Assembly: GCA_024405065.1 (NCBI GenBank)
Contig: JAKSPF010000053.1
Location: 1 to 8,051 of the forward strand
Direction: 5' to 3'
DNA length: 8,051 bases
Source of the DNA: Sphaerochaetaceae bacterium
Lineage (GTDB): Bacteria > Spirochaetota > Spirochaetia > Sphaerochaetales > Sphaerochaetaceae
This document shows, piece by piece, positions 1 through 5,748 of the stretch. Below the pieces are notes generated by a model. The model was not told the origin of the DNA and made no database searches. It worked only from the letters and a program-made list of their open reading frames with translations. How positions within the stretch are numbered: position 1 is the stretch's first letter; every line of letters begins with the position of its first letter. The position numbers and the translations under genes were made by a program.

Positions 1-500
1 TCAATGTCTTCCGTCAGTTTGTTTATTGTGTCTGCTTGTGTGAGTTTTGTTCTTTTGCTGTCTTCGGAACTTGTTGCAGTCTGTTCTTCCGTATTACACA
101 GCCTGTTACTCTGAAAGCCACGTCTTGTACCGAGATGGAAAATTGCTCTCCCGAGTTCATAAGGCTCCAATTTTTCATCCAATGCTTTTACCCTGAGAAC
201 ATAAGGTTCAAGATTTTTGAGTTTCTCACGCTCCGCACTGTCAGACGGGAAAAAACCATTTTGAACCAGAACGTTTACAATCCGGTTTCTTCTGACTTTT
301 CTTCTGTCGTTCTGTCTGCGAAGTCCACGAGCCATTCGGCGTTGGAGTGCAAGCGGCTGATTATCCTTTGGATTTCTTCCGTCACTGAAGATACGAACTC
401 CCATATCCTCAACCTCAACGGGTTTGTTGTCATCATCAATTCGTATAACTGCAAATCCTATTGAGTTCGTTCCCATATCAAGTCCCATTCTGTACCGCAT
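1..500 (-). CDS. cas9: Cas9 endonuclease, N-terminal part (cut by the window edge)
   Basis: RNA-guided DNA endonuclease of a type II CRISPR-Cas system; only the first 166 complete codons are visible and the frame stays open to base 1. Seen in my translation: RuvC-I motif GLDMGTNSIGFAVI at residues 6-19, with D8 as the expected catalytic aspartate; an arginine-rich bridge helix at about 50-77 (LALQRRMARGLRRQNDRRK is its core); and a REC-lobe signature ELGRAIFHLGTRRGFQSNR at 115-133, a form I associate with compact type II-C-like Cas9 proteins. The start ATG at 500 follows a GGAGGG ribosome site (511-516) by 10 nt; an in-frame ATG at 524 lies upstream of that site and is less likely. It is divergent from the putative tracrRNA gene at about 604. 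Subtype, the HNH domain and intactness of the rest cannot be judged. Identification as Cas9 is near certain; II-C is a guess. Confidence 0.95.
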   Translation of the reverse strand, partial: MRYRMGLDMGTNSIGFAVIRIDDDNKPVEVEDMGVRIFSDGRNPKDNQPLALQRRMARGLRRQNDRRKVRRNRIVNVLVQNGFFPSDSAEREKLKNLEPYVLRVKALDEKLEPYELGRAIFHLGTRRGFQSNRLCNTEEQTATSSEDSKRTKLTQADTINKLTEDI

Positions 501-539
501 TGTTCGCTTTCCCTCCGTTCCCATTATTTATTGCGTGTT

Positions 540-568
540 ATTCTATCACATACAAACAATTTTTTCAC
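540..568 (-). promoter_or_regulatory. Putative cas9 promoter
   Basis: Read on the minus strand, a GTGAAA -35 box (563-568, 4 of 6 consensus bases) is followed after 17 bp by a TAGAAT -10 box (540-545, 5 of 6). Transcription would begin near 533, giving a leader of about 30 nt that carries the GGAGGG ribosome site. The -35 box directly abuts the -35 box of the opposing RNA promoter. Assignment is by consensus only. Confidence 0.45.
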
Positions 569-597
569 TTGACATAAATATTTCCGAACATTACCTT
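569..597 (+). promoter_or_regulatory. Putative tracrRNA promoter
   Basis: A perfect TTGACA -35 box (569-574), a 17-bp spacer and a TACCTT -10 box (592-597, which keeps the conserved first TA and last T). The predicted start is at about 603-605, exactly where the presumed anti-repeat begins. An 11-base inverted repeat, AACTT-A-AAGTT (599-609), covers the start point; whether it binds a regulator is unknown. Confidence 0.6.
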
Positions 598-603
598 TAA
601 CTT

Positions 604-695
604 AAAGTTTATCAAAGAATAGGGTCTAACTTCGCTAACAAGGTCTCCGAAAGGAGATCACCAAATGGAAACGGACGGTACGCCGTCCGTTTTTT
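604..695 (+). ncRNA. Putative tracrRNA of the type II CRISPR system
   Basis: The trans-activating RNA that pairs with the crRNA repeat and loads Cas9. The layout follows known tracrRNAs. A long unstructured 5' segment (about 601-639) suits an anti-repeat and ends in CTAAC. AAGG follows (640-643), as in the AAGG that follows the anti-repeat in the Neisseria and Streptococcus tracrRNAs. Next is a 7-bp nexus-like hairpin, GGTCTCC-GAAA-GGAGATC (642-659, one G-U pair), and finally a terminator hairpin with a U run (671-695). It starts about 100 bp from cas9 and is divergent from it. If the reading is right, the CRISPR repeat should begin with something close to GTTAGCGAAGTTAGACCCTA. The repeat itself is not in this window, so the anti-repeat is inferred. 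A second CTAAC (626-630) leaves a 9-nt register ambiguity. The 5' end is approximate. Confidence 0.75.
671..695 (+). terminator. Intrinsic terminator of the tracrRNA
   Basis: A perfect 8-bp G+C-rich stem ACGGACGG/CCGTCCGT (671-678 with 683-690) with a 4-nt loop, followed by six T residues (690-695). Two further A-T pairs (669-670 with 691-692) can extend it. The T run lies only on the plus-strand 3' side, which fixes the direction of transcription. Confidence 0.85.
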
Positions 696-740
696 ATATT
701 TCTTCACTTTTTTGGTTCAGTGTGAAAGCATGTAAATGGA

Positions 741-776
741 CAAAATAACAGGGACCGTTTTGCAACAGCCCCTGTT
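741..776 (-). terminator. Terminator of the hexuronate operon
   Basis: On the minus strand, bases 776-747 form a 13-bp stem with a GCAA tetraloop (outer arms AACAGGG and CCCTGTT), followed by ATTTTG. Two of the 13 pairs are G-U in minus-strand RNA but A-C mismatches in plus-strand RNA, so the helix is complete only for transcripts from the uxaE side. It lies about 125 bp after the uxaE stop and faces the tracrRNA terminator, insulating the two convergent units. The T tail is weak. Confidence 0.6.
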
Positions 777-847
777 TGCACAATGCAGAAATTGAGCGTC
801 AGACGCTTAGTTTATTTGCAAGAGTAAAGCCCAAAGTCAAGGAACAA

Positions 848-878
848 GTCAGGGACAGTGTTTTTACACGGCCCTGAC
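848..878 (-). terminator. Hairpin after uxaE, possible first terminator
   Basis: A GTCAGGG/CCCTGAC stem (848-854 with 872-878) continues through a small internal loop into GTGT/ACAC (866-869 with 858-861) closed by four A residues on the minus strand. It begins 22 bp after the uxaE stop. The downstream tract TTGTTCC is only moderately U-rich, so it may be a leaky terminator or an mRNA 3'-end stabiliser. The same gap also holds a 7-bp hairpin at 793-809 on the plus strand; I see nothing else in 777-900. Confidence 0.4.
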
Positions 879-900
879 GCTGTGACGCAGAGGTTGGGTT

Positions 901-2361
901 TTAATCGCAGCAAATAGATGAAGCATGACGACCGATATGCATATCTATCAGCCTTGCATACCCTTCCTTGTTCTCTCTCCACAGCTTATAAAGTCTGTCC
1001 CTGAACTTGAAAGATCCGTCGGGATTTTTCTCATTGAGAATAAGACCGTAGGTAATGTGGATGAGCTGTCTGGAATCGTTGTTTTTGAAAAGATCGGGAA
1101 GCTCGGAATCTGACAGTGAATCAAGGTCGGGAATCTTTGTCAGGTCTGTTGTAACATGGTAATACTTCCTTGCCTCTTCAAAAGCACCGTCAAGCGCATA
1201 CCTGTGAATTTCACGGTAAAGTGAAGGGTCTTTCATTGCAACAAGTTTCATGGCTTCAAGCCAGTTGGTTCCGGCTGTTTTCAGGTGAAAACGTCCGCGA
1301 GTTTCTTTACCGGCACAGGAGAAAATGGAAAACTTGTCACTTCCGCTGTGAATTGACAGTTTGTAACCGAATTTTCTTGCTATTGCCGCGTGAACTTTCA
1401 TTTCCTGTTCAAACTGTTCAAGATCACCGATGTAATCAATCCCCTTCTGGAATTCTCCGCAGAAACGCGGAGCAACAGTTGCTATGTTGACATAATGTTT
1501 TGCAAGTTCGTTTGCAACAAAGAAGTGCTGGGCAGGAAGTGTAGGTGTAAGAGTCTCATCAATTGAAACTTCAAAATCGGCAAGTTGCCTTGCATTTCTG
1601 ACAATTAACGTGTTGTAAATTCTGACGGCGTGTGCAACAGCCTTTGAGTAGATGAGAACCGTCCTCTTGAAAAGCTCCTCGTCAAAACTGATGGATATTC
1701 CCTCGCCTATATCAAAACTCCTGTTCATATAGTATCTTTCAAGAACTCTGTCACGAACCGACTCATATCTTGCATCAACTTCTTCTTTTGACAGAGCATC
1801 AATTGAATTGTCAATCTGTTCACTGCAGTCAAGAGTTATCATGGTAGCACCGCTTTTAAGAGCGTATGACACCTCGCGTGCCGTTTTTACATGATCTCCG
1901 TCTGCACCGAATCCGTTTGTATATCCGCAACGGAACACGGTAAAAGAAGCACTGTCAATAACATCATGAAAAGTTCTGTTTGTAAGATTGAGTTCTCTGA
2001 TGCTCTGCTGTGCAAGAACAGGAGTAACATCCGGAAATCTCCTGAAAACTCTGATGTGTCCGTCCCCGGCTATGCCGAGTCTGTCACCCACACCTATTGT
2101 TTTATCCCTGCCGAGTACTCTCTGCGGAGCCGTCCACGGGTACGCTTTTCTTAAAACGTTTGCACTATGGTGATTAAGAGGAGCAAGGACACGCTTTTTC
2201 CCGCATTCTGCACAGGTCACTCTCTCACCTATAAATCCCAGTGCCGGATCGGCAACAAGATAATCACAATCACCGCTGTCAACCATAAAAAGATTGTCAT
2301 GCAATGAATCCTCATAAACAGCAAACTCTCTGCCGTCTGTTGTCTTGAAATTTTTAACCAT
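901..2361 (-). CDS. uxaE: Tagaturonate/fructuronate epimerase UxaE
   Basis: Cytoplasmic enzyme interconverting D-tagaturonate and D-fructuronate, which lets galacturonate carbon enter the mannonate branch. It matches, from memory, the UxaE family first described in Thermotoga (about 480 aa; 486 aa here, so full length). Features seen: a CAEC motif at 50-53; conserved-looking histidine and acidic patches such as DGDH (154-157), SIHSGSDKFS (336-345), HLKTAGTNW (359-367) and HIGRH (475-479). These are plausible metal and sugar ligands, but I cannot map the active site with certainty. I chose the ATG at 2361 because GAGAGGGA (2369-2376) lies 7 nt upstream; an in-frame ATG at 2403 would overlap uxaC by 29 bp and lacks such a site. 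It is the last gene of the operon, 13 bp after uxaC, with the ribosome site overlapping the uxaC stop, so translation is probably coupled. Confidence 0.88.
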   Translation of the reverse strand: MVKNFKTTDGREFAVYEDSLHDNLFMVDSGDCDYLVADPALGFIGERVTCAECGKKRVLAPLNHHSANVLRKAYPWTAPQRVLGRDKTIGVGDRLGIAGDGHIRVFRRFPDVTPVLAQQSIRELNLTNRTFHDVIDSASFTVFRCGYTNGFGADGDHVKTAREVSYALKSGATMITLDCSEQIDNSIDALSKEEVDARYESVRDRVLERYYMNRSFDIGEGISISFDEELFKRTVLIYSKAVAHAVRIYNTLIVRNARQLADFEVSIDETLTPTLPAQHFFVANELAKHYVNIATVAPRFCGEFQKGIDYIGDLEQFEQEMKVHAAIARKFGYKLSIHSGSDKFSIFSCAGKETRGRFHLKTAGTNWLEAMKLVAMKDPSLYREIHRYALDGAFEEARKYYHVTTDLTKIPDLDSLSDSELPDLFKNNDSRQLIHITYGLILNEKNPDGSFKFRDRLYKLWRENKEGYARLIDMHIGRHASSICCD

Positions 2362-2374
2362 TCTGTATTCCCTC

Positions 2375-3766
2375 TCAATTAAAATATTGCTTTGCGTTAC
2401 CAAAAGAAATTCTGCTCACCATATTTCCCAGCAGTTTCATATCACAGGGTATTTCTCCGTCCTCTGCCCATGTTCCGAGAATATTACAGAGAATTCTTCT
2501 GAAATATTCGTGTCTCGGATAAGAAAGAAAACTTCTTGAATCGGTAAGCATTCCGACAAAACGGGACAAAAGTCCCACATTTGCAAGAGCCTTCATCTGC
2601 TGTTCCATACCATCCTTATGATCACAGAACCACCATGCCGAACCGAGTTGCATCTTGCCGGGAACTTCACCCTGAAAACAGCCCATCACGGTTGCAAGCA
2701 CCCAGTAATCATTGGGATTGAGTGAATACAGTATTGTCTTGGGCAAAACACCGTCAGCTTCCATGCTGTCAAAGAAGCGTGAAAGCTTTGATGCGGAAAT
2801 ACAGTCACAGACAGCATCATAACCGGTATCCGGACCGAGCAACCTGAATTTTGCGCTGTTATTGTTTCTGAGTGACGCAAAGTGAAGTTGCATGACAAGA
2901 TTTCTCTTTGCATAAAGTGCTCCGAGCCCTCTCATTATGTAAAAGCGATACTTTTCCGCTTCCTCTTCAGACGGTTTTTTTCCGCCCATCACCGCAGTAA
3001 ATATAGAATTCACTTCAGAAGGAGTTGTTTCCGCATAGGGAGCGTCCTGCAGGGCATGATCCGTTGCCTTACATCCGAGCGACACAAAGAAATCAAGCCT
3101 CTTTTCAAGAGCTTTAAGGACATCATCTGCACTTTCTATCTTCACCCCGGCAGCTTTTGAAAGTCTGCCTATGTAATCTCTGAAAGTATCTGCATCAATA
3201 TTCACCGCTTTGTCCGGTCTGAAAGACGGAATTACAAGTGTTGCCGTTTTTCCTTTAACTGCAGCATGGTGTTCAAGAGTATCCGCCGGATCGTCCGTAG
3301 TGCCTACCGCATAAACATTGAACTTTCTGAAAATACCGAATACGCTGAAATCCGGATTTTCCTTCAACTGTCTGTTACATTCATCGTAAACCTGCTTTGC
3401 ATTATGTAGCCCGAACGGCTCGTTTATACCGAAGTACCGTTTAAGCTCAAGATGTGTCCAGTGATACACCGGATTTCCGATAAGGTTATCCATCGTATCG
3501 GCAAAAGCTTCAAATTTCTTCCACGAATCCGGTTCCTGTTCCGTAAGCCCGTTTGCACGTATCATTCTCCATTTGTAATGATCTCCGAAATGTCCGTCTC
3601 CCAACCAAACGTAAGAAATATCACTGAAACGTGAATCTGCTACTATTTCTGCAGGCTGAAGATGACAGTGATAATCAAATATCGGCTGATGCTCTGCATA
3701 ATCATGATACAGTCTCTGTGCTGTTTTTGTTTGAAGCAAAAATTCTTCATCCATAAATTTTTTCAT
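2375..3766 (-). CDS. uxaC: Glucuronate/galacturonate isomerase UxaC
   Basis: Uronate isomerase: D-glucuronate to D-fructuronate and D-galacturonate to D-tagaturonate, the first step of hexuronate breakdown, in the cytoplasm. Family signatures seen in the 463-residue product: FMDEEFLLQTKTAQRLYHDYA at the N-terminus (4-24); the amidohydrolase-type FDYHCHL (30-36) with the H-x-H pair H33/H35; DHYKWRMIRANG (62-73); VGTTDDPADTLEHH (154-167); and the C-terminal MLTDSRSFLSYPRHEYFRRILC typical of UxaC. Length fits the usual 460-475. The frame could begin at a GTG at 3784 that overlaps the aldolase stop, but the ATG at 3766 has AGGTGA (3771-3776) at proper spacing and gives the family N-terminus. It lies 14 bp after the aldolase gene and 13 bp before uxaE, so all three are co-transcribed. 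No truncation seen. Confidence 0.96.
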   Translation of the reverse strand: MKKFMDEEFLLQTKTAQRLYHDYAEHQPIFDYHCHLQPAEIVADSRFSDISYVWLGDGHFGDHYKWRMIRANGLTEQEPDSWKKFEAFADTMDNLIGNPVYHWTHLELKRYFGINEPFGLHNAKQVYDECNRQLKENPDFSVFGIFRKFNVYAVGTTDDPADTLEHHAAVKGKTATLVIPSFRPDKAVNIDADTFRDYIGRLSKAAGVKIESADDVLKALEKRLDFFVSLGCKATDHALQDAPYAETTPSEVNSIFTAVMGGKKPSEEEAEKYRFYIMRGLGALYAKRNLVMQLHFASLRNNNSAKFRLLGPDTGYDAVCDCISASKLSRFFDSMEADGVLPKTILYSLNPNDYWVLATVMGCFQGEVPGKMQLGSAWWFCDHKDGMEQQMKALANVGLLSRFVGMLTDSRSFLSYPRHEYFRRILCNILGTWAEDGEIPCDMKLLGNMVSRISFGNAKQYFN

Positions 3767-3780
3767 ATCTTCACCTATCG

Positions 3781-4740
3781 TCACTTTATGAGATGGATTG
3801 CGAACCCGCCTATTTCTTCATTCATATAACAGAATGTCATGTTACCTTTTGCATCCCTTTTTACTGTTTCCTCACAGATTGTAAATCCGAAGTTTGCAAG
3901 ATATGCGGCTGCTCGCTCCACATTGTATGTTCTGAAACCTATGTGTCCGTGCTTTCCCCTTCCGTTATTGTGCATTATTTCTATTGCCTTATCCATAAAT
4001 GTTGAAGCATTTCCTACATTTGTCTGGTAACCGAAAACAGCAAATCTTGATGCAATATCGGCGGAATCACCGGTACCTGCCGCATTCAAACCGATATGTG
4101 CAATGGAAAAACCGTGCATTGCAACAACTGCCTGTCTGCACAGTGCCGTAATCTCATCCCACTTTCCGTCTGCTATCATGTCTGCCTTTGCCATCCATGA
4201 ACCGCCTACTGCAAGAACATACGGACTGGATGCATAGTCTGCAAGATTTGATGCGGAAATTCCTCCCGTTGTCATGAATTTCACCTGAGGGAACGGACCG
4301 CAGAGATTTTTAAGCATCGCTGTACCGCCGGCAGCCTCCGCAGGAAAGAATTTGAGAACCTTAAAGCCGTTTGCCACGGCAACCTGAACTTCGCTTGCCG
4401 TACACACTCCCGGAAAGTAAGGAACCTTGTGTTGAGCAGCCCAGTCAACGAGTTTCTGATCATAGCCCGGTGATACAAGGAACTTTGCACCGGCATCAAC
4501 AGCACGCTTTGCCTGATCTTCCGTTACAACAGTTCCGGCACCGAGAATCATCTCGGGATATTTTGCGGAAATCCGCTTCATTGCTTCTTCTGCAGCATCT
4601 GTTCTGAATGTAACTTCCGCACATGGAATTCCACCGTCAAGCAATGCTTTTGCAAGACCTTCCGCCTGTTTGGCATCGTTTATGACAATCACAGGAACAA
4701 TACCTATGTTTCCGATGGTTTTCTCAATATCAATACTCAT
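3781..4740 (-). CDS. eda: KDPG/KHG aldolase fused to a VOC-like domain
   Basis: Class I aldolase cleaving 2-keto-3-deoxy-6-phosphogluconate to pyruvate and glyceraldehyde 3-phosphate, the last step of the hexuronate route. Aldolase part, about residues 1-208: E42 and R46 in AEVTFRT (counterparts of Eda E45 and R49), GAGTV (67-71), SPG (90-92), PGVCTASE (110-117), the Schiff-base lysine K130 in VLKFFPAE, and TTGGIS (157-162). All key residues are present. A stand-alone Eda is about 210 aa; this one has 319. The extra 211-319 starts FSIAHIGLN and contains GKHGHIGFRTYNVERAAAYL and IGGFAIHLIK, which reads as a glyoxalase/VOC-type fold; its role is unknown. Similar long aldolases exist, as I recall, in anaerobic gut bacteria. 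The start ATG at 4740 has a strong GAGGTGA site (4744-4750). First gene of the operon. Confidence 0.93.
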   Translation of the reverse strand: MSIDIEKTIGNIGIVPVIVINDAKQAEGLAKALLDGGIPCAEVTFRTDAAEEAMKRISAKYPEMILGAGTVVTEDQAKRAVDAGAKFLVSPGYDQKLVDWAAQHKVPYFPGVCTASEVQVAVANGFKVLKFFPAEAAGGTAMLKNLCGPFPQVKFMTTGGISASNLADYASSPYVLAVGGSWMAKADMIADGKWDEITALCRQAVVAMHGFSIAHIGLNAAGTGDSADIASRFAVFGYQTNVGNASTFMDKAIEIMHNNGRGKHGHIGFRTYNVERAAAYLANFGFTICEETVKRDAKGNMTFCYMNEEIGGFAIHLIK

Positions 4741-4757
4741 ATTTCACCTCTTTTTGT

Positions 4758-4786
4758 AAAGTATCATATCTGTTGCCGAACTTCAA
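4758..4786 (-). promoter_or_regulatory. Possible promoter of the eda-uxaC-uxaE operon
   Basis: On the minus strand TTGAAG (4781-4786), a 17-bp spacer and TACTTT (4758-4763); an overlapping TATGAT (4763-4768) is an alternative -10 box with a poorer -35. Either would give a very short leader (roughly 10-16 nt) before the aldolase start. I see no convincing operator palindrome; TTGAAGTTCGGCAA is only half symmetric. The rest of 4787-4887 holds nothing I can identify. Confidence 0.3.
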
Positions 4787-4887
4787 TTAAATGTAGTAAA
4801 GAGAAAGTCAGAATTTACGGGAAAACCTGCAAAACTTCTTTTCTATTCTCAGGCATTCTTCGGGCGAACAACCGGCACTGTTTCAAC

Positions 4888-4900
4888 AAAAAAAGGGACA
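4888..4900 (-). terminator. Terminator formed by the end of the SRP RNA
   Basis: The 3' strand of the SRP RNA closing stem, TGTCCC (4900-4895 on the minus strand), runs straight into seven T residues (4894-4888). The closing helix GGGACA/TGTCCC of the mature RNA therefore also serves as the stem of an intrinsic terminator, separating the RNA unit from the aldolase operon downstream. Confidence 0.75.
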
Positions 4901-4992
4901 AATCACCCGGGTCTCCCCTGCAATCCGCTTACCGCTGCTACATTCCTGTCCTGACGGGGTTGGGCGGCTGCAAGTAGCCCGGAATCTGTCCC
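4895..4992 (-). ncRNA. ffs: Signal recognition particle RNA (4.5S type, small bacterial form)
   Basis: RNA core of the signal recognition particle, which binds Ffh and targets nascent membrane and secreted proteins to the membrane. The helix-8 region reads GTCAGG-ACA-GGAA-TGT-AGCAGC on the minus strand (around 4957-4937), matching the universal GTCAGG..GGAA..AGCAGC core: a GGAA tetraloop on an ACA/TGT stem, and the asymmetric internal loop that docks the Ffh M domain. The ends GGGACA and TGTCCC pair, as do CCGGG and CCCGG further in, giving the usual long rod. Length about 98 nt, normal for the small bacterial form without an Alu domain. It follows tRNA-Ser by 3 nt and is presumably processed from the same transcript. 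Confidence 0.92.
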
Positions 4993-4995
4993 TAA

Positions 4996-5081
4996 CGGAG
5001 AGAGGGGGATTTGAACCCCCGATGGCTTTTGACCATACACGACTTCCAATCGTGCACCTTCGACCACTCGGACATCTCTCC
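4996..5081 (-). tRNA. tRNA-Ser (anticodon GGA)
   Basis: An 86-nt class II tRNA. Acceptor GGAGAGA (5081-5075) pairs with TCTCTCC (5003-4997), with discriminator G at 4996, as usual for tRNA-Ser. The anticodon stem CACGA/TCGTG encloses the loop TTGGAAG, anticodon GGA, reading UCC and UCU. The long variable arm ATGG-TCAAAAG-CCAT is the serine identity element. The T arm is GGGGG-TTCAAAT-CCCCC. The 3' CCA is not encoded (TTA follows), so it must be added by the CCA-adding enzyme. It stands 3 nt before the SRP RNA and 19 bp after the upstream gene. Confidence 0.96.
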
Positions 5082-5094
5082 AAACAACAAAACG

Positions 5095-5123
5095 AATATA
5101 TCAGAAATTGTTTACTTGGTCTA
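5095..5123 (-). promoter_or_regulatory. Putative promoter of the tRNA-Ser/SRP RNA unit
   Basis: Minus-strand TAGACC (5118-5123, 4 of 6), 17 bp, then TATATT (5095-5100, 5 of 6). The start would be near 5088, about 7 nt before the tRNA acceptor stem. The -10 box abuts the stop codon of the hypothetical gene and the -35 lies inside its last codons, so the RNA unit can be expressed independently of the protein operon. Confidence 0.5.
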
Positions 5124-5748
5124 CAAACCAATCTTTCAGTGCCGTTATTCTGCGGGTGAATGAACTTTCAAGGTCAACCGTGTAAAACGGAACTTTGATT
5201 TCTTTGTCACGATCATAAATTACCGCTTTTGCATTCAGACGAAAACCCTCCTGCTCAATAACCGCCTCAAAAAATATCTCCACTTTTTCCTTTGGAACAC
5301 AGACAACACCCATGAACTTCATATCGGTGAGATTCACCGTTTTCAAAAGAACCGAATTTTCAGAAGAAGTGTAATCCAGTCTGTAAACATTTCCTTTAAA
5401 ACGGTTATCTTTCTGATAGGCATACAGAATTCTGCTTTCCGGTACAACGGCTACTTTCACATCAGGAATCCTGCTCTTTTTGTTGTCAGGATTCATTATG
5501 AGATAAGAATCTTCAAACAGGGTCTTCGGCTTATATCCTGCAGTTCTGGAAATATAAGTGATACCTTTCTGCGTGGAAACAGAAGTCAGAATATTGAAAA
5601 GATTGAGGCGCTTTTCCTCCAAAGACATTTTGTTCCAAGCTTCTGTGTACGGAACAGAGTCCTTGATTTCCACCGTGAAAATCTTTTCAGCAAAAACCGA
5701 ACCGGCAATGCAAAGAAAAAGCATAAAAACAAGTAAAATTTTCTTCAT
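5101..5748 (-). CDS. Secreted protein of unknown function
   Basis: I do not recognise a named family. The 215-residue product begins with a clear signal peptide: MKK, a hydrophobic core LLVFMLFLCIAG, and a VFA cleavage site after residue 20, so it is probably exported to the periplasm. There is no lipobox, since C13 lies within the core in the wrong context. The mature part is mixed charged and beta-rich by eye (for example KVAVVPESRILYAYQ and NVYRLDYTSS), with no transmembrane segment and no obvious catalytic motif. Its ATG overlaps the stop of the PAP2 gene by 4 bp (ATGA), with GGGGAG just upstream inside that gene, so the two are translationally coupled and may act together at the cell envelope. 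The style resembles conserved secreted proteins of Treponema. Confidence 0.85.
   Translation of the reverse strand: MKKILLVFMLFLCIAGSVFAEKIFTVEIKDSVPYTEAWNKMSLEEKRLNLFNILTSVSTQKGITYISRTAGYKPKTLFEDSYLIMNPDNKKSRIPDVKVAVVPESRILYAYQKDNRFKGNVYRLDYTSSENSVLLKTVNLTDMKFMGVVCVPKEKVEIFFEAVIEQEGFRLNAKAVIYDRDKEIKVPFYTVDLESSFTRRITALKDWFVDQVNNF

Noticed and set aside
36..464. 142-codon open frame on the plus strand
   Set aside because: It lies wholly opposite the Cas9 frame, and its product (Cys/Phe-rich, no motif) looks like an antisense shadow.
700..900. CRISPR array or second small RNA between the tracrRNA and uxaE
   Set aside because: No repeated units of 30-40 bp and no promoter-like boxes stood out; the hairpins fit operon 3' ends better.
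1170..1490. 106-codon and other plus-strand frames opposite uxaE, uxaC, eda and recR
   Set aside because: They are antisense to strongly conserved genes and have no ribosome sites or recognisable motifs.
2362..2403. ATG at 2403 as the start of uxaE
   Set aside because: It lies inside the uxaC coding region without a ribosome site, whereas the ATG at 2361 has GAGAGGGA 7 nt upstream.
3767..3784. GTG start for uxaC at 3784
   Set aside because: It overlaps the aldolase stop, lacks a ribosome site at the right distance, and adds six residues before the family-typical MKKFMDEEF start.
4883..5131. 82-codon open frame on the minus strand
   Set aside because: It runs through the tRNA-Ser and SRP RNA genes; the sequence is explained by RNA structure, not coding.
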